From Antennarius striatus (taxonomy: Eukaryota > Chordata > Actinopteri > Lophiiformes > Antennariidae), in assembly GCF_040054535.1 (NCBI RefSeq), contig NC_090797.1, forward strand, positions 11,296,501-11,360,500: DNA of 64,000 nt, written 5' to 3'. Made by a program: the position numbers and the translations under genes. Positions 1-43,589 of the stretch are shown in pieces. The stretch's first letter is position 1. Each line of letters starts with the position of its first letter. Below the pieces are notes generated by a model. That model was not told the DNA's origin. It did no database searches and saw only the letters and a program-made list of their open reading frames with translations.

Positions 1-163
1 AATATATGTATACAATTTTAAAAAAAATACACTGAATTTATCCCCGCAGGGAAATTTAGATACAAAGTGTTTTTTTCTTCATTTTTCTTTTCTTCAATGC
101 CTGTCACATTGCAGACTATAACTTACTTGGTATTTAAATCTCGCTTTCTGTGGTGCAGCAGTG

Positions 164-307
164 ATGTCAGCTCCAAGCTCTGCAGAAAGGAAGGCCTGCT
201 GGGACACCAGAGACCAGCTGTGGAAATGTCTGGATGACAATCACGACAATGCTGAATCCTGCGAAAAGTTTCAGAAAAAGTTTGAGGCAGCTTGTCCAGC
301 GCAGTGG
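164..307 (+). CDS. coa6: coa6 coding exon 1
   Basis: 48 codons, ending in phase 0 at GT (308). Carries all four conserved cysteines and ends ...ACPAQW. Confidence 0.9.
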
Positions 308-502
308 GTAATATCTCCTCTCTCAGTATAGGGCACCATATCAGAAAGACTGAAGTGAGAGCAATGTGATAAAATCTTAATCATTTTGAACTTAACTTTT
401 CAGGTGAAATATTTCGCAAAGAGGAGAGATTTCCTGAAATACCAAGAGAGGATGCAGAAAGAAGGCTTCACGATTGCTGATGGCCCCAAGCAGCCGACTT
501 AA
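164..502 (+). CDS. coa6: Cytochrome c oxidase assembly factor 6 (COA6), complete, 2 coding exons
   Basis: Coding exons 164-307 and 404-502 join in phase 0 to give 80 residues. The start (MSAPSSAERKACW) aligns with the short mammalian COA6 form (MAAPSMKERQVCW, from memory). The protein has the twin-cysteine pattern of the family: C12-x9-C22 and C33-x10-C44, which in known COA6 form two disulfides in a CHCH-like hairpin of the mitochondrial intermembrane space. The second exon starts VKYFAKRRDFLKYQERM, matching the family's conserved basic helix. COA6 acts with SCO1/SCO2 in copper delivery to subunit 2 of cytochrome c oxidase (family knowledge). The intron is only 96 nt with GT/AG ends. An AG lies just before the ATG (157-158 or 160-161), so a non-coding first exon probably lies left of the window. 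It converges with slc13a4. Confidence 0.93.
404..502 (+). CDS. coa6: coa6 coding exon 2
   Basis: Follows TTTTCAG. Encodes 32 residues from VKYFAKRRDF to PKQPT and stop TAA at 500-502. Confidence 0.9.
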   Translation: MKYFAKRRDFLKYQERMQKEGFTIADGPKQPT

Positions 503-650
503 CCACCAGACAGGAAATTAGAATTTGTAGAATTGATGACTTTTTAGAAGTGCAGAATACATGACAGGTTTTTCCCCACTGAATGCTACGCAGAGAATGT
601 GAACGTAAATTATTTTTCATGTAAGAGGAATAAAGAAAGATGTATATCAG
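503..650 (+). other. coa6: coa6 3' untranslated region
   Basis: Runs from the stop codon to past an AATAAA at 629-634. Further AATAAA-like signals near 743 and 762 allow a longer transcript. The 3' end is inferred. Confidence 0.55.
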
Positions 651-779
651 CTAAAAGACATGTATATTTGAGCTGCTCCTCAGAAATAAGGGTTTATTAT
701 GTCATCAAGCTCAGCTGATCTGAGCTGGTCTCTGATGAGGAAAATAAAATGATGTGAGGGAAATAAATCTCCAAAAGTG

Positions 780-1870
780 TTTGCAACAAAAAAAACCCAC
801 ACACCTGGCCGGGAACACAAAAGTGACTACAAAAAACAAATGTTCAGTCTCACCAGAGAGGGAGAGGTCATCCAGAGAGGTGCCTGCGTCCTGGTAGTAC
901 CCGATAATCCAACCGGCAGCTGTGCCGTCTTGACCGATTCCCCAGACGTGAGTTTTTTACAGATTTTCACGCTGTGAGGAATGTTTTCTGTAGTCCAATA
1001 AATTTATTCGTAGCTGCAGGTTTCTCTCCTGGTGATGCCTGGTTTATTCATCTCTCACCTGTGAATATCTATTAGTAAAGTTTTTGGTCCACACCTCCCT
1101 GACAGGTGCGTCTGAACACCTGGTCATTAATCCAACCATCATTACTAATTTCAGTGGAAAAATTACCGCTGTTCGAAATACATACATGTTGCACAAATTC
1201 TACATTCCTTTAGTATGCATTCATTCAACCCATAAAAAACCCTATGACATATACTTCATTAATGTGACGGTGTCACACAATTACTCTGGTGATAAAGTCT
1301 TACAATTGGGAAAACTGGGAATTAAATATTTCTGAATTGACAAAAGAGATGTGCAAAGTCATCCTGTTGCTTAAGATGTGAATACATCGAAATAAAATAT
1401 AGATTGTTTTATGATAAACACATACTTTGAGAGGAACTGGCCACTAAAATCTTTTCAAGAGAACTGCAAACCTTCAAGGCCTTGTTTTCTGTTTGCATCC
1501 ACACTGTCAAAGGGAATGCTGAAGTAATGTAAGCTGGCTGTTGAATGCTATAGCAACTGAGATAGATAGTGGTTCTGTAGGTTTTACATTTGTGAGGCTG
1601 TTGTTTATGGTTAATATGTCATGTGGGTCATTAAAAATAATACATTCAGAAGTTCCCAACAGCCAGACAACAAAGAAAATATTAAGGCAACCACAGTTGA
1701 AGCTCTTGTTTGCAGAATAAATAGAAACATTGAATGCATAGACTGATGGTAGGATTGCTGCGAAACATACAATCTTGCTGCCACATACTGAGAAAAACCT
1801 AAAAGGAGAGGTAAGCTCAGACATCAAGTCATCATCAAATCCATGATGGTATGACTTTAAATAGAGTACC
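780..1870. other. Intergenic spacer between coa6 and slc13a4 3' ends
   Basis: No exon, RNA gene or recognised repeat is visible here. Open frames are short, with no family resemblance or splice-site context. The two flanking genes converge, so the spacer probably holds only transcript ends. Confidence 0.5.
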
Positions 1871-1871
1871 A

Positions 1872-2481
1872 TTTATTTTTTTAATATTGTAATGACATCA
1901 GGTACAAGAACATGATTGAGGGGGAAAAAAAATAACGTAAGCATTTACACTACTGCGTTCCATTATATAAGGAGCGTGGCAGTGGAGTTCCTCCACTGCC
2001 CTGAGATGAGGAAAAATTGTCAGAATGGAATTTTTCAGGCAACATGGTGATGGAAATAGGCAAGGTGCTTTGAGAAAATGAGCACCAAGTATTCACAGCA
2101 TGAATCAAAATCAGCTTGAGAAACTTTGGTAAAGACAGGCATCGTAGCATCGTAGGTAGCAGCTAAGACATTTGTGTGAACGCTGTCAATTTCTTCTTCT
2201 TACATGAGCTTTTATAAACAGATCATACCCATGAAAAGTACATCTGAAAATAGTTCTATTTATACAGTACATCAACAGTCACAGTAATCCTTCCCTCCAA
2301 CATTAGTCCAGTTTGAGTATAGTTTAATGAGTCTTTGAAAGGGTTTCACTATGAGCAAGACTGTCCTCTTCACACATTTTCTAGTCGTCTTTCCTCACAG
2401 GAACACTCCTCCATCTCTTTGTCCTCCTGTCTTTCAGTGATTCATCCCCTTTCTTTCCCATGTCACCCACCCAAGTGGTGG
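1872..2481 (-). other. slc13a4: Probable slc13a4 3' untranslated region
   Basis: Lies directly after the TAA of slc13a4 on the minus strand. An AATAAA (plus-strand TTTATT at 1872-1877) is a plausible polyadenylation signal. The end is inferred, not proven. Confidence 0.45.
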
Positions 2482-24059
<21,578 letters not shown>

Positions 24060-24083
24060 CCTGGCTGCGGCCTCCAGCCTCAT

Positions 24084-27000
24084 GGGTGACCCGGGAATCT
24101 GGGTCGGACCCGCCACAACTTAGCAGAACCTGGTCTGATGGTCACCGACCTGCCCACGGGTGACTCGCAAGCAGGAACCCACCGTGGAGGGCTGGAGGGA
24201 GCAGGGGGAGAGAGGGAACGTCTCACAGCCGTGCGCAACTCCTGTTGGGCTGTGCGCTTTTACGCACGAACCGTGGCCGGTGACGGGACCTGTGGAGTCT
24301 CTCTGAGAAGTGAGTGCTGCAAGTTTCTACTACCTCCCCCGTCTGTGACTGTGGTGCCATGTACTGCACAATTCTTCACAAGTCCTTCTCTTTGTTCCTA
24401 TGTGGCGTTTTGGAGCATCAGGTGAGGCTGGAGGCACTTTTATCAGCCTGGATAGGTATGCTAATCAAACAAGCTTGGCTCCACCCTCTTTGGCTGTTTT
24501 AGACCAATCACAATTTGCGCGTTTGTAGTTTTTTTTTTTTTTTTAAAAACGGTATGATTAGATAAATGGATAAAATTGAAAAAGTAGTAATACAGAGATA
24601 AATAACACTTAAAGATAGTTTTCTAATGAAGACAAAACCATCTTGATTAGATGTAAGGACCGTACTTTATGCAGTTCTTTAGAATAACTGACTGCTATGT
24701 CAGAATAACAATTCAACCAAAACTTGGATCTATCCATAAGAAAACAAACACAACCCAAGTCAGTTTCTAAGAAACATATTTTCAGGCTCTGTTGCTCAGA
24801 AATTAATAAACCACACATACATTTTTTTTTAATTTGCAGGTGAAGTGTTTGCTTTGTTCCCATCACCTGAAATTCAGTAACAACACGTCAATGATCAGGT
24901 ATTATCGATCCAGACGTGAGAATGAAGCCGGTGGTGCTGCTGTGATGACTTCTCGGAATTCCAACTTGACACTAATCCTCCTATGTAACCCACACACACA
25001 AACACATATGTAAATATTTATGTTATACATGCATGAACGTGTAATCTATATCTCTTATTGTTTTAATGAACCCCACAAGGACCAATGATCATAAAACAAT
25101 TTCCTATAATATATGGCTAAAATATATTCAGACATCACTACTTATCGGAGGTTGTGTACTTCTATTTTAAATATTATTAAACAGGATTTTTTGATGTGTC
25201 ATGAAGTTGACACATTGAAATATGTTAGGATGGAGCCACTGAGCTCACATCGCATTTACACACTGCCCCCTAGAGGACTAATGGAGTCTGTGCAAAGGAA
25301 GTCTGTGGAGGAGAACCCGAGGAGAACCCGAGGAGAACCCGAACTTTGTCTTACCAATTTTAAAAAAAATAGCATCAACAGTAAAATTAAAAAAGCTGGT
25401 TTAAAATCTTGAAAAATCCTTTGCTTGTCAGATTTTATCTCTGCACCATGCTTTCCTTCTTTTGGAACCAGAATGAAAGGTTAATGTTAGATTTGTTTGG
25501 TTTACAGGTAACCTGTATTTACATTATTGTCACAGTTTGGGACACCTGACTCCACCCTAGCAAGGGTTTAAACCGCAACTGTAGGAAGTTGAAGATGTAA
25601 TTCCCTTAATCACCACATGGTGGTGCTGTCCTCCAGGGGGAGTTTTCTTGACAACTACTGTACTTGCTTATTTGCGGTGATTCAAGAAGGTAAATTATTT
25701 TTTACCGTTTTTTTCTTCTATTCTATAATTAAAAGTAACTAGCGGGAACCCGTAGAAATTCCACAATAAAACGATAATACCAGACTTCATACCAAACATA
25801 TGAAAAGAATAAATAACGACCTTGTTCTATGGAGCAAGATAGATAGTAAATAAAAATGGTAAAATTGTTGATAGGCTTTAACCCACTGAATGTATGACAT
25901 ACTGTTTGTATACCCCACCTTTCCTTTTCTTTGCGATTTTCCTTTAGTGCTTGACATTCATTGGTTCTAGCAGATGTGCTGTGATTGGTTGGGCTCTTGA
26001 TTGACAGGTAGTGGATGGAGTTGGTGACAGCATGAGACTTTTTTTCAAGTGAATTTATTAAATGTATTGGTGGGGAGATGATTCCTGCTACCACTTATGT
26101 GTGATCAAATAGACCATTTTTTCAAGGTGTATTATATTTATTTTCCGTTTAACGTCACCAATTTTAGATTATTTTTACTCAAAATCGCTGATGTTTCACA
26201 TTTGCCACTGAAATACTGATTAGAGAAACAGAGATTTGGCTGAGGATTCCTCTTCCTCGGCCGAGAAAGAAGTGACAGTAAACTACAATCTATAGTCAGC
26301 GATATAATATATATAAAAATGTGTAGATAATGTGTAGATAACAACATAACAAGTTTTTTAATCAAATGGGCTTATTTGTGTGTTACAGTTTGCATGTGTA
26401 AATAATTCTGCTGTGAGACCTTGGAAATTAAAATAATCCACTCACTGCTTATTAAATGGTGAATAAGCTACACTGTAGGTTCATATGTTCGTAAACATCT
26501 TCATCTGAATATGATGAAGTCTTTGCCTCACCAGCCATGAACCTCACCGCATGTCACTGCTTTTATGGATTTAAGTTTATTTGTGTTTTGGAAATCAGTA
26601 CAGGAAAAGTATTTTGTATATCTTGCTTCAAGCTATCAATAAGTCTTCACAACATATACCGTGCATAAAGAAGGAAAGCTGAAATAGATCAAAACTCTTC
26701 ATGCCATCTGTCATCTGAGACTTAATGTTCATATACAACGAAATGAATGAAATTGTGATGTTCTGCTTTTCCATTAAGCATTATGTAGAAATGTGGTGAA
26801 TTTGTAGTCATGGCAATCCACACGCTTCCGTTTCTAAAACCTGATGAATCCTTCACGTTGTGAAATAGTGTTGTGATTCAGAAACTTAATCGTGATCTCT
26901 GAACATATATTCTTTTAACTTTGACACAAATTAACGTGCAAATGTAATTTCTAGGAGCTCAGGTGTATTTAAGGGTCCAGTCTTTGAAAGATTTGAGAAT

Positions 27001-30000
27001 CCACTGGACTTTTTAGCATAGCTATTTGTCCTATTTTCAATCACTTTGTTTTGCTTTAGTCAAAAATGTTTTTCTTTGGTTACTTATGATCTTTTTATGA
27101 TTTATAGGTTTTTTGATTCATTTTTGAGAGACACTATGTGTCCATTTGCTGTTGCTAATGGAAAAGAAGGATATGTTTCCCTTTGGATTACAGCTTAGCA
27201 GAAGACCTGAAATATAAACAGAAAATGTTGAGCCAGATTGCAGAGACCTGTAACCACAGATTAGAAATCATATCCATCCAAAGCGCACGAGACACACAAG
27301 CACATAAACACGTGCAAGCATCAACTCACATTCAAGGCTGAGGATCAGATTTAAATCCAGTTGAGTCTGCTGTTCACCAGTGAAAAGTCAATCAGTTCCT
27401 ACAGAAGCAAGATGATTTCATGAGGCTTTATTTTTATATTTTAAAATATTTATATATTTTTTATATTTATTTGGTTCCAATTTTACTTCATTTTTTGGAA
27501 GATAGTGTGAGATCACTCATCTTTTATGACTGTAAGAATAGTTTGCGGAAGATGACTCATTCTGATATCATCATGCCGGTCTTGTCATTGATTTTTCTTT
27601 AAATAATATAGACTAATCAATTTCTTACCCCTGTACTTTTTGACTTTATCTGCCGTGTAGATTATGCGGAAGATCAGTCAAGCTACAGGGGGGTATGAAG
27701 TCTTGTAGCCTCAAAAACCTGTTACTAAATGTTTCATATGCCTGTTTTTTTTTCTCATCTGCCTCCCAAATTAACGGCAAAGCTGCAGGGAGTCTTCCAA
27801 AGCTCAGATTTTAGCTTAAATTCTCTGTGCATAGTTTTACAAGCAGTACTTTGGACTTGAGGATTGAGCGATAATCTGCACGTGTGGAAACCAAAGAACA
27901 TCAGAAGCTGGCATGTTTTTGGTTCCATGTTTTTCTTTCCATGTTTGTCTTCTTCTGATACTGCAGCTATTCTGATGGCCCAGTTTATTCATGGAAACCA
28001 GTAAATTATTGTGTCTTTCATGATGGAGGAGTGATGTTTTTAGGCTACACCCCAACATACAAACAATTATATATAAGGTACATTTTTCTTTTCATTAAAA
28101 TCTTGCATAAAGTCTTAAAAGGCACCTAACAGTCAGTCCAGCAGTGGTTTCTTGTGAAGGATTATTTAGCAGCTGCTTCAGGGATTTGAACTGGCCACCA
28201 TCCACTCCTGATCCCCTTCCTCTTGTCTGACCCCTGTTTCACCTCTCTGGGGTCAGATGTGGTTGGTCACAGCAGGAGTCAAAACACTTTACAGACGAAT
28301 CCAATCTGCAAAGATCCTTCAGTCTACAGTATCCTCCTGTGCTACACTAAGACCGTAAGAGTTATTTACAGTTGGGAGGATCATGCGGTGCCTGTGAGAG
28401 TAGCGTTATACAGTATGTAGTGCTGATAATGAGGAAACTCAGTCTGGGAGCAGACACATCCAGAAAGAGGCAATGGAGCCCATTAGAAGTGAGTAAACGA
28501 TCATCCTTAAAAATAAAATACATCTTGATTTTGTGACCTTTTCTGCACCGGAATGAGATTCGAAAATGAACGTAACATTAACCACGTGATGTCCTAGAAT
28601 TATTACTTTAAAGGAAAACAGCTTATACATATATAAAAAATGACATCATTGTGATGGTTTGCAGTTTGACGCCGTACAAACAAAGCTGCCGTGGTCCACT
28701 TTTATTATCACGATACATGCTTCCGCTTGATGACATCATATTTCTGCTTGTTGTCGTTCTTCTTCCTGTAAAGACTAACTGCCAACTACAAGAAGGTATA
28801 GATAAATTGTAAGTGAAATAAAAATATGCTACAAAATGCTGGAGTCTCTTTGAAAAAAACATGATCAGAATTAGAGCTGCAGATAATCCTGTTTCACCTG
28901 ATCAGCTGTTAGCAGAGTGCAGCCTCATTATCCACTTTCTTCACTGGAATTTCTCCAGATCTCCATCATTTGATCTGTAGCTCCAGATTACATGAACCTC
29001 AATGAGAAGATCTGTGTTTGTCTTTCATTAACCTCTTGTTAGAAGAAGGTTCCTGTGTCATGTGTGACCCCACGCTTCCAAATTTAGCAGAGATTACTGG
29101 CATTACATACTATGAATAAACACGTGTAGAAACGTTTCTCAACTAAATCCGGTATAAGAACAAATCTCTATCTCTATCTCTCTCTATGAGGTGATGAAGG
29201 GATGAGGGGATGAGGGGATATGGTGATGAGGTTGACAGATTGCTGCCACCTCTGTGTGTGATCCTGTGTGAACAGACTAATGTTTAATGCTCATCAAAGA
29301 TAAGTCCATGTAGCTCTCTGGGTTTAGAACCCGTGGAAACAGAATCACCTTTTGTCTCCTCTGCCAGGCTACTCAGATCAGAAGTGAATTTTAATAAATA
29401 CATATTAATAAATAAATAAATAAATAACAATAAATATTAATATGATCTTTTTTAGATTTATATGGTCAAACTAACTTGTCATATCACTACTGTATACAAA
29501 CAATGGAGCAATCCTTTCCTGGGTAGGTAAGGGTTAACTATGACTATTGTTATCCATCCATCTGTAACAAAGAGTATCCAAGGTAACCACGGTAACGTCA
29601 AAATTATTAACTAGCTAGCAGACTGAAGAGAGACTGTAGAGGTTGTTCCTCTGCCACCTATTGGTCAAAAATTAATTAACATTTTGAGTTTAGAAATATA
29701 TAATGGGTAAATTTTGCTAAACCCATGAAATATATGATCAATAATTAGTTTTTCATCTTGAACTCTCTCATTAAATATGCTCTGTTTTTCTTCACAAAAT
29801 AAAAAAATTAAAGCCTCAGTTTCACACCACACTTTTAGCAAATAACTGATATGTATGTGTGTTTCATCCCTTATCCATATCAGCCCGTCTGCTTCCTTAA
29901 TCCTCATAAAGCTTCTCATCAGTCCCACCCACTGGAACTGCATTGTGTTGTTAGTATGCCAACACTCAGGCATGTAAACACTAATGAACTAACCAAGTTT

Positions 30001-32200
30001 GTATGATTTTACTTTTAAAAAAAAAAAAATCACTAAAGTGGCTGCTCATTGACAATCTCTCTCCGTAGTCTTTCATAATTAATGTGTTTATGATTTATTA
30101 ATGAGAAAAAAGGCTGCAAGTAACATATTAAGAACACTATATATTATTGATTAAATGCCATAAAGCAAATACTGGTAAGATTTAAGATACGTTACTTAAA
30201 CCTAGTGGGAAACTATTTTTAATCTCAAAATTTTAAACACATATTCAGGCCAGAGTGCACATACAAAGGGCCTGTAAACGTGCAAATAATGGAGAGACGC
30301 TGGGGTAAAGAGCAGCATCATGGCAACGCCCTGGAGGCCTTGCCCAAAGGCACCTCAGCAGTGCTCTTATTGATTTTTCAGTGTAAACACTTGCATACGG
30401 TCACTTCGAATTAGCTTGAAAGAAAATCTGTGGGCTCCACAAAAAAAAAAAAAAAAAACCTCTGAAAAAAATCTGTCAGTGTTTAACTACAGATCTCATA
30501 ACAGTGTGAGCTCATGGTGGGGGGGGGGATGTGAAACTTTTGCAAAAAATACTGACTCATGACAGTGTTGTATTTTGCACCAACATTTTCGTGCATAAAA
30601 TGCATTTGTCAGCATCACCAGTTTGACATCAGATACTACTGTTCAAGCCTCATTTCTGACAAGCTATGTCTAAGTTTACATTAAATCCTTGTTCACTGCA
30701 GCAGTAAACTGATGTATTAAAATAGCATCTGGGATCAGATCTTTGAAACCTTCCCTGTGTCCACTTTGGCAAAGCCTGTGGCTATAAATAATGTAGTTTG
30801 AGGCAGCAGAGTCCACCGCGTCCCCATTTACTGGCTTAACATTTGTCAGGAGGCTATTTTGTCAGGCTAAAAGTGTAGAATATCTGTTCTCCTCCATTTA
30901 TCACCAGTATTTTATCTTCACTTTGATTACCCTCCTCCTATAACTCATGTCATCGCTCCACCTGTCCCTCTCATTCTCCAATTGCTTTCCACTTCTTTGT
31001 CTTTTCTTGTATCTCTCCATCTTTCTCCTATTTTTGGTACCAGTTGCATCAATTATTCATGTCTTTGCATTAAACTTCTGACTCCAGAGCTATCGGAGTC
31101 ACTACATCACACCTGAGCATCAACCTGTGACACACAAGGCTCCACGTTAGAATGCCCCATCTAGAACAGTCGTCACATGGAGAACTCCTATGGTGATACT
31201 GCACTTTCATTTAGTGGGAGTAAACGCGTGATTTTGCCACAGAACTTAGTGCTCCCCATATATGACCAGTAAAAACATCAGCTGATGGTTGTTTGACATC
31301 AGTGATAAAATCATTATATGATCTAATGAAGGGGGGCAAGGGAACATTGTTGTGTCACCACAGCCAATAACATTCAACAGGAAAGAAAAGCGAAGTTTGT
31401 GGGGTAGTTGGTTTGTGAAAAAAATCAATCATAATATAATTATGTCCTTTAATGTCCCATACAAGATGTGAGTTTTCACAGTGGCATGATCATCATGAAG
31501 AAAGGAGTTTCAGATCAGTTGAAGGATCTGCTGGTGTCCCGGAACAGTCATAAACATTACTGAAATATGAGGTTATTCAGGCATCATGTGTTCATTCTTA
31601 GGTTATTCAAACTTCCTATAATTTCTGCAAGGATTTCTGCGCACTGTCAGTTTTTGAGGAAATTAAAGGCTTTTGGGAGTTCCGTATAATGTGGAAAATA
31701 TTGTATATAAATAACAAATGTGGATGAGTGTGAAAGATCCGTCTGGTAAAAGTCTGTCCGAGGCTACCTTCTACTGTAGGAGGCAAAGAGGGAAAGAGCA
31801 GCAACCAGGAATATTAGGATTTAGAAGTGCATGAGTTACAGCTCAGCACAGCTAAACGAATGAGTTACTGTTATGCAAGAGCTCAGTTAGCTCAGCTGGA
31901 GATGAGGGGGGGGTGGCATGGGGAGAAAGAGAGAGAGCAGCTGAAGGATGGGGGCAGAGCGACAGAGGGAGGGGAGGGCTGGAGGGAGCAGCAGATTACA
32001 GCTGGATCTACAGTAACACACACACACACACACACACACGATCACAGGAACACTCCCTCACACCTTCTCTCACTGTCAATGCTTCTTTGCAGCATCATGC
32101 ATGGAAACATAGGGGAGGGGGGTGACATCCCCTTGCCGACAGACTGAGGAGACGAGGACAGTCAAGAAGGAAGAAGAAGACTGAAGGAGAAAGGAGAGGA
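24084..32200. other. Intergenic spacer between divergent slc13a4 and susd3-like genes
   Basis: Contains the 5' flanks of both genes. I see no exons, tRNA or other RNA genes. Items visible: a 12-bp GAGGAGAACCCG triple repeat near 25310, an AATA run near 29400, poly-A tracts near 30010 and 30440, and a degenerate fragment of the ACTATAAGGCGC repeat family at 31630-31697. Confidence 0.5.
32017..32039. repeat. (AC)n microsatellite in susd3-like upstream region
   Basis: About 11 AC units, 290 bp before the start codon. Confidence 0.85.
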
Positions 32201-32330
32201 GAGGGAGAAGACGAAACAAACACAGGAGCAAACTTTCCTCTGAAGGATTTTTCTACCTCCATCTGAGACCATGAGGCGCTGAAGCCCTCCTTCTTTCACC
32301 TCACAGAGCTCTGCTTCATTACCTGAACCC

Positions 32331-42179
<9,849 letters not shown>

Positions 42180-43440
42180 CAACCTCTTCTGCTGTCCGTG
42201 CTTCAAAGCAGACATGATAGTGCAAAAATGGATTTTCTGAAGGTATAGAACGCCATCTCTTACTGCATGCTCGCTGAACATTTCCTGCAAAGTGACTCTT
42301 CAGGAGCAGGTGATTCTTCCTGATCTGCTGCTGCTGCAGCCTCCGGAGGGAGAGATTTTAGAGTCTTGCTTTCTTTCAGCCATCAGAAACTAGTTGGTCA
42401 ACAAGGGAACATGTTGAACACGTGCAGCGAAGGTGCACAGAGGACTATGGCTATAGCCGCCACTGCTTAGGTAGCTCAAATCTCTGCACTGTCGATTGTT
42501 TTTATTACCTAACTGTACATGAAAGGATCCTATCAGACTTTCTGTTGTCCATACAGTAGAATCAACTGGAACTTAAGATTCCTAAAACTCACATGTGATA
42601 CGAAAACGTTAAAGTTATTGGACTATTTCCAACTATGCTGATTCACTGTTTGGGAAAATAGAGGATAATGACCATGATGATGATGATGATGATGATGACG
42701 ATGATCATTTCTGGGTAGCAAGCACATTGTGACTGAAATGCCACTTTTGTTGCACCTACTGAGTAGAATCACTTTTGTGTTTATATGTTATATGGATTTA
42801 ATTTGACGGGTTGTTTTTTTGTTTTTTTGTTTTTTGCTCCAGTCAGCAGTTTGAGTGAGTTTATATCCCTGACAAAATTTACATCACTAAATACTATGAA
42901 ATACTAATCCATAATAAGTGTTAATAATTATCACTAAATCTTCTAAATACGAGTGTACGTATGGTTTTCTTTTTCAGGAACAAAATGGTCGTCTGCACAC
43001 ATGGATCAGCCTATGGCTGCTTTATTGTTTTTAATGGAAACTACAAAATCACTGATTTGTTAACTTTGATGAGATACTGAAGACCTCCTGAAAGACATGG
43101 ATCTATAAACTCATGTTCACTTGAATTCTATTAACATGCTTCAAATTATGGATCGTATCCTAAATTTGATTATTTTAAACTTATTCCCTCGGTCTGTGTA
43201 CAGACGTGTGTTATCAGAAATGTTGTCCAAGACACCTTTAATGTTGGTTGTTACAGACGAGCTTTGACTGTCTCTGTGGTCTTAAGCATTAACCATATGC
43301 ACTGACAAATCTGCACTTGACATTGTTTTTGAAGGTTGGATATTAATGGCTTATTTTACTGGCCTAATATTTCTCTTAAAGTCATTACTCAACTATCTGT
43401 TGTATAATAAAATGTGAATAAAGAGACTTGCTTAGGTGAA
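42180..43440 (+). other. susd3: susd3-like 3' untranslated region
   Basis: About 1.25 kb ending after two AATAAA signals at 43406-43411 and 43417-43422. Includes a (GAT)n run at 42676-42704. The end is inferred from the signals. Confidence 0.65.
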
Positions 43441-43589
43441 CATTTAATGACATTGGCTTTCAATGTGTGCTGTTCTGATAGAAGAGAGGAAGAGAATAAC
43501 AGATGGAGGAGGAAATGAGGAGGAAGATCCAATTTATCATTATGTCATGACATTTGAAAAGGAGGAGAAAACCTCACTCTTCATCAATA

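Noticed and set aside
777-1335. Open frames of 66 and 83 codons after coa6
   Set aside because: No start context, splice sites or family resemblance; likely chance frames in spacer.
1507-1872. 121-codon minus-strand open frame
   Set aside because: Lies beyond the likely slc13a4 3' end, with no recognisable domain or biased codon use; chance frame.
25300-25345. Triple GAGGAGAACCCG repeat within an open frame
   Set aside because: Only about three units and no coding context; minor tandem repeat.
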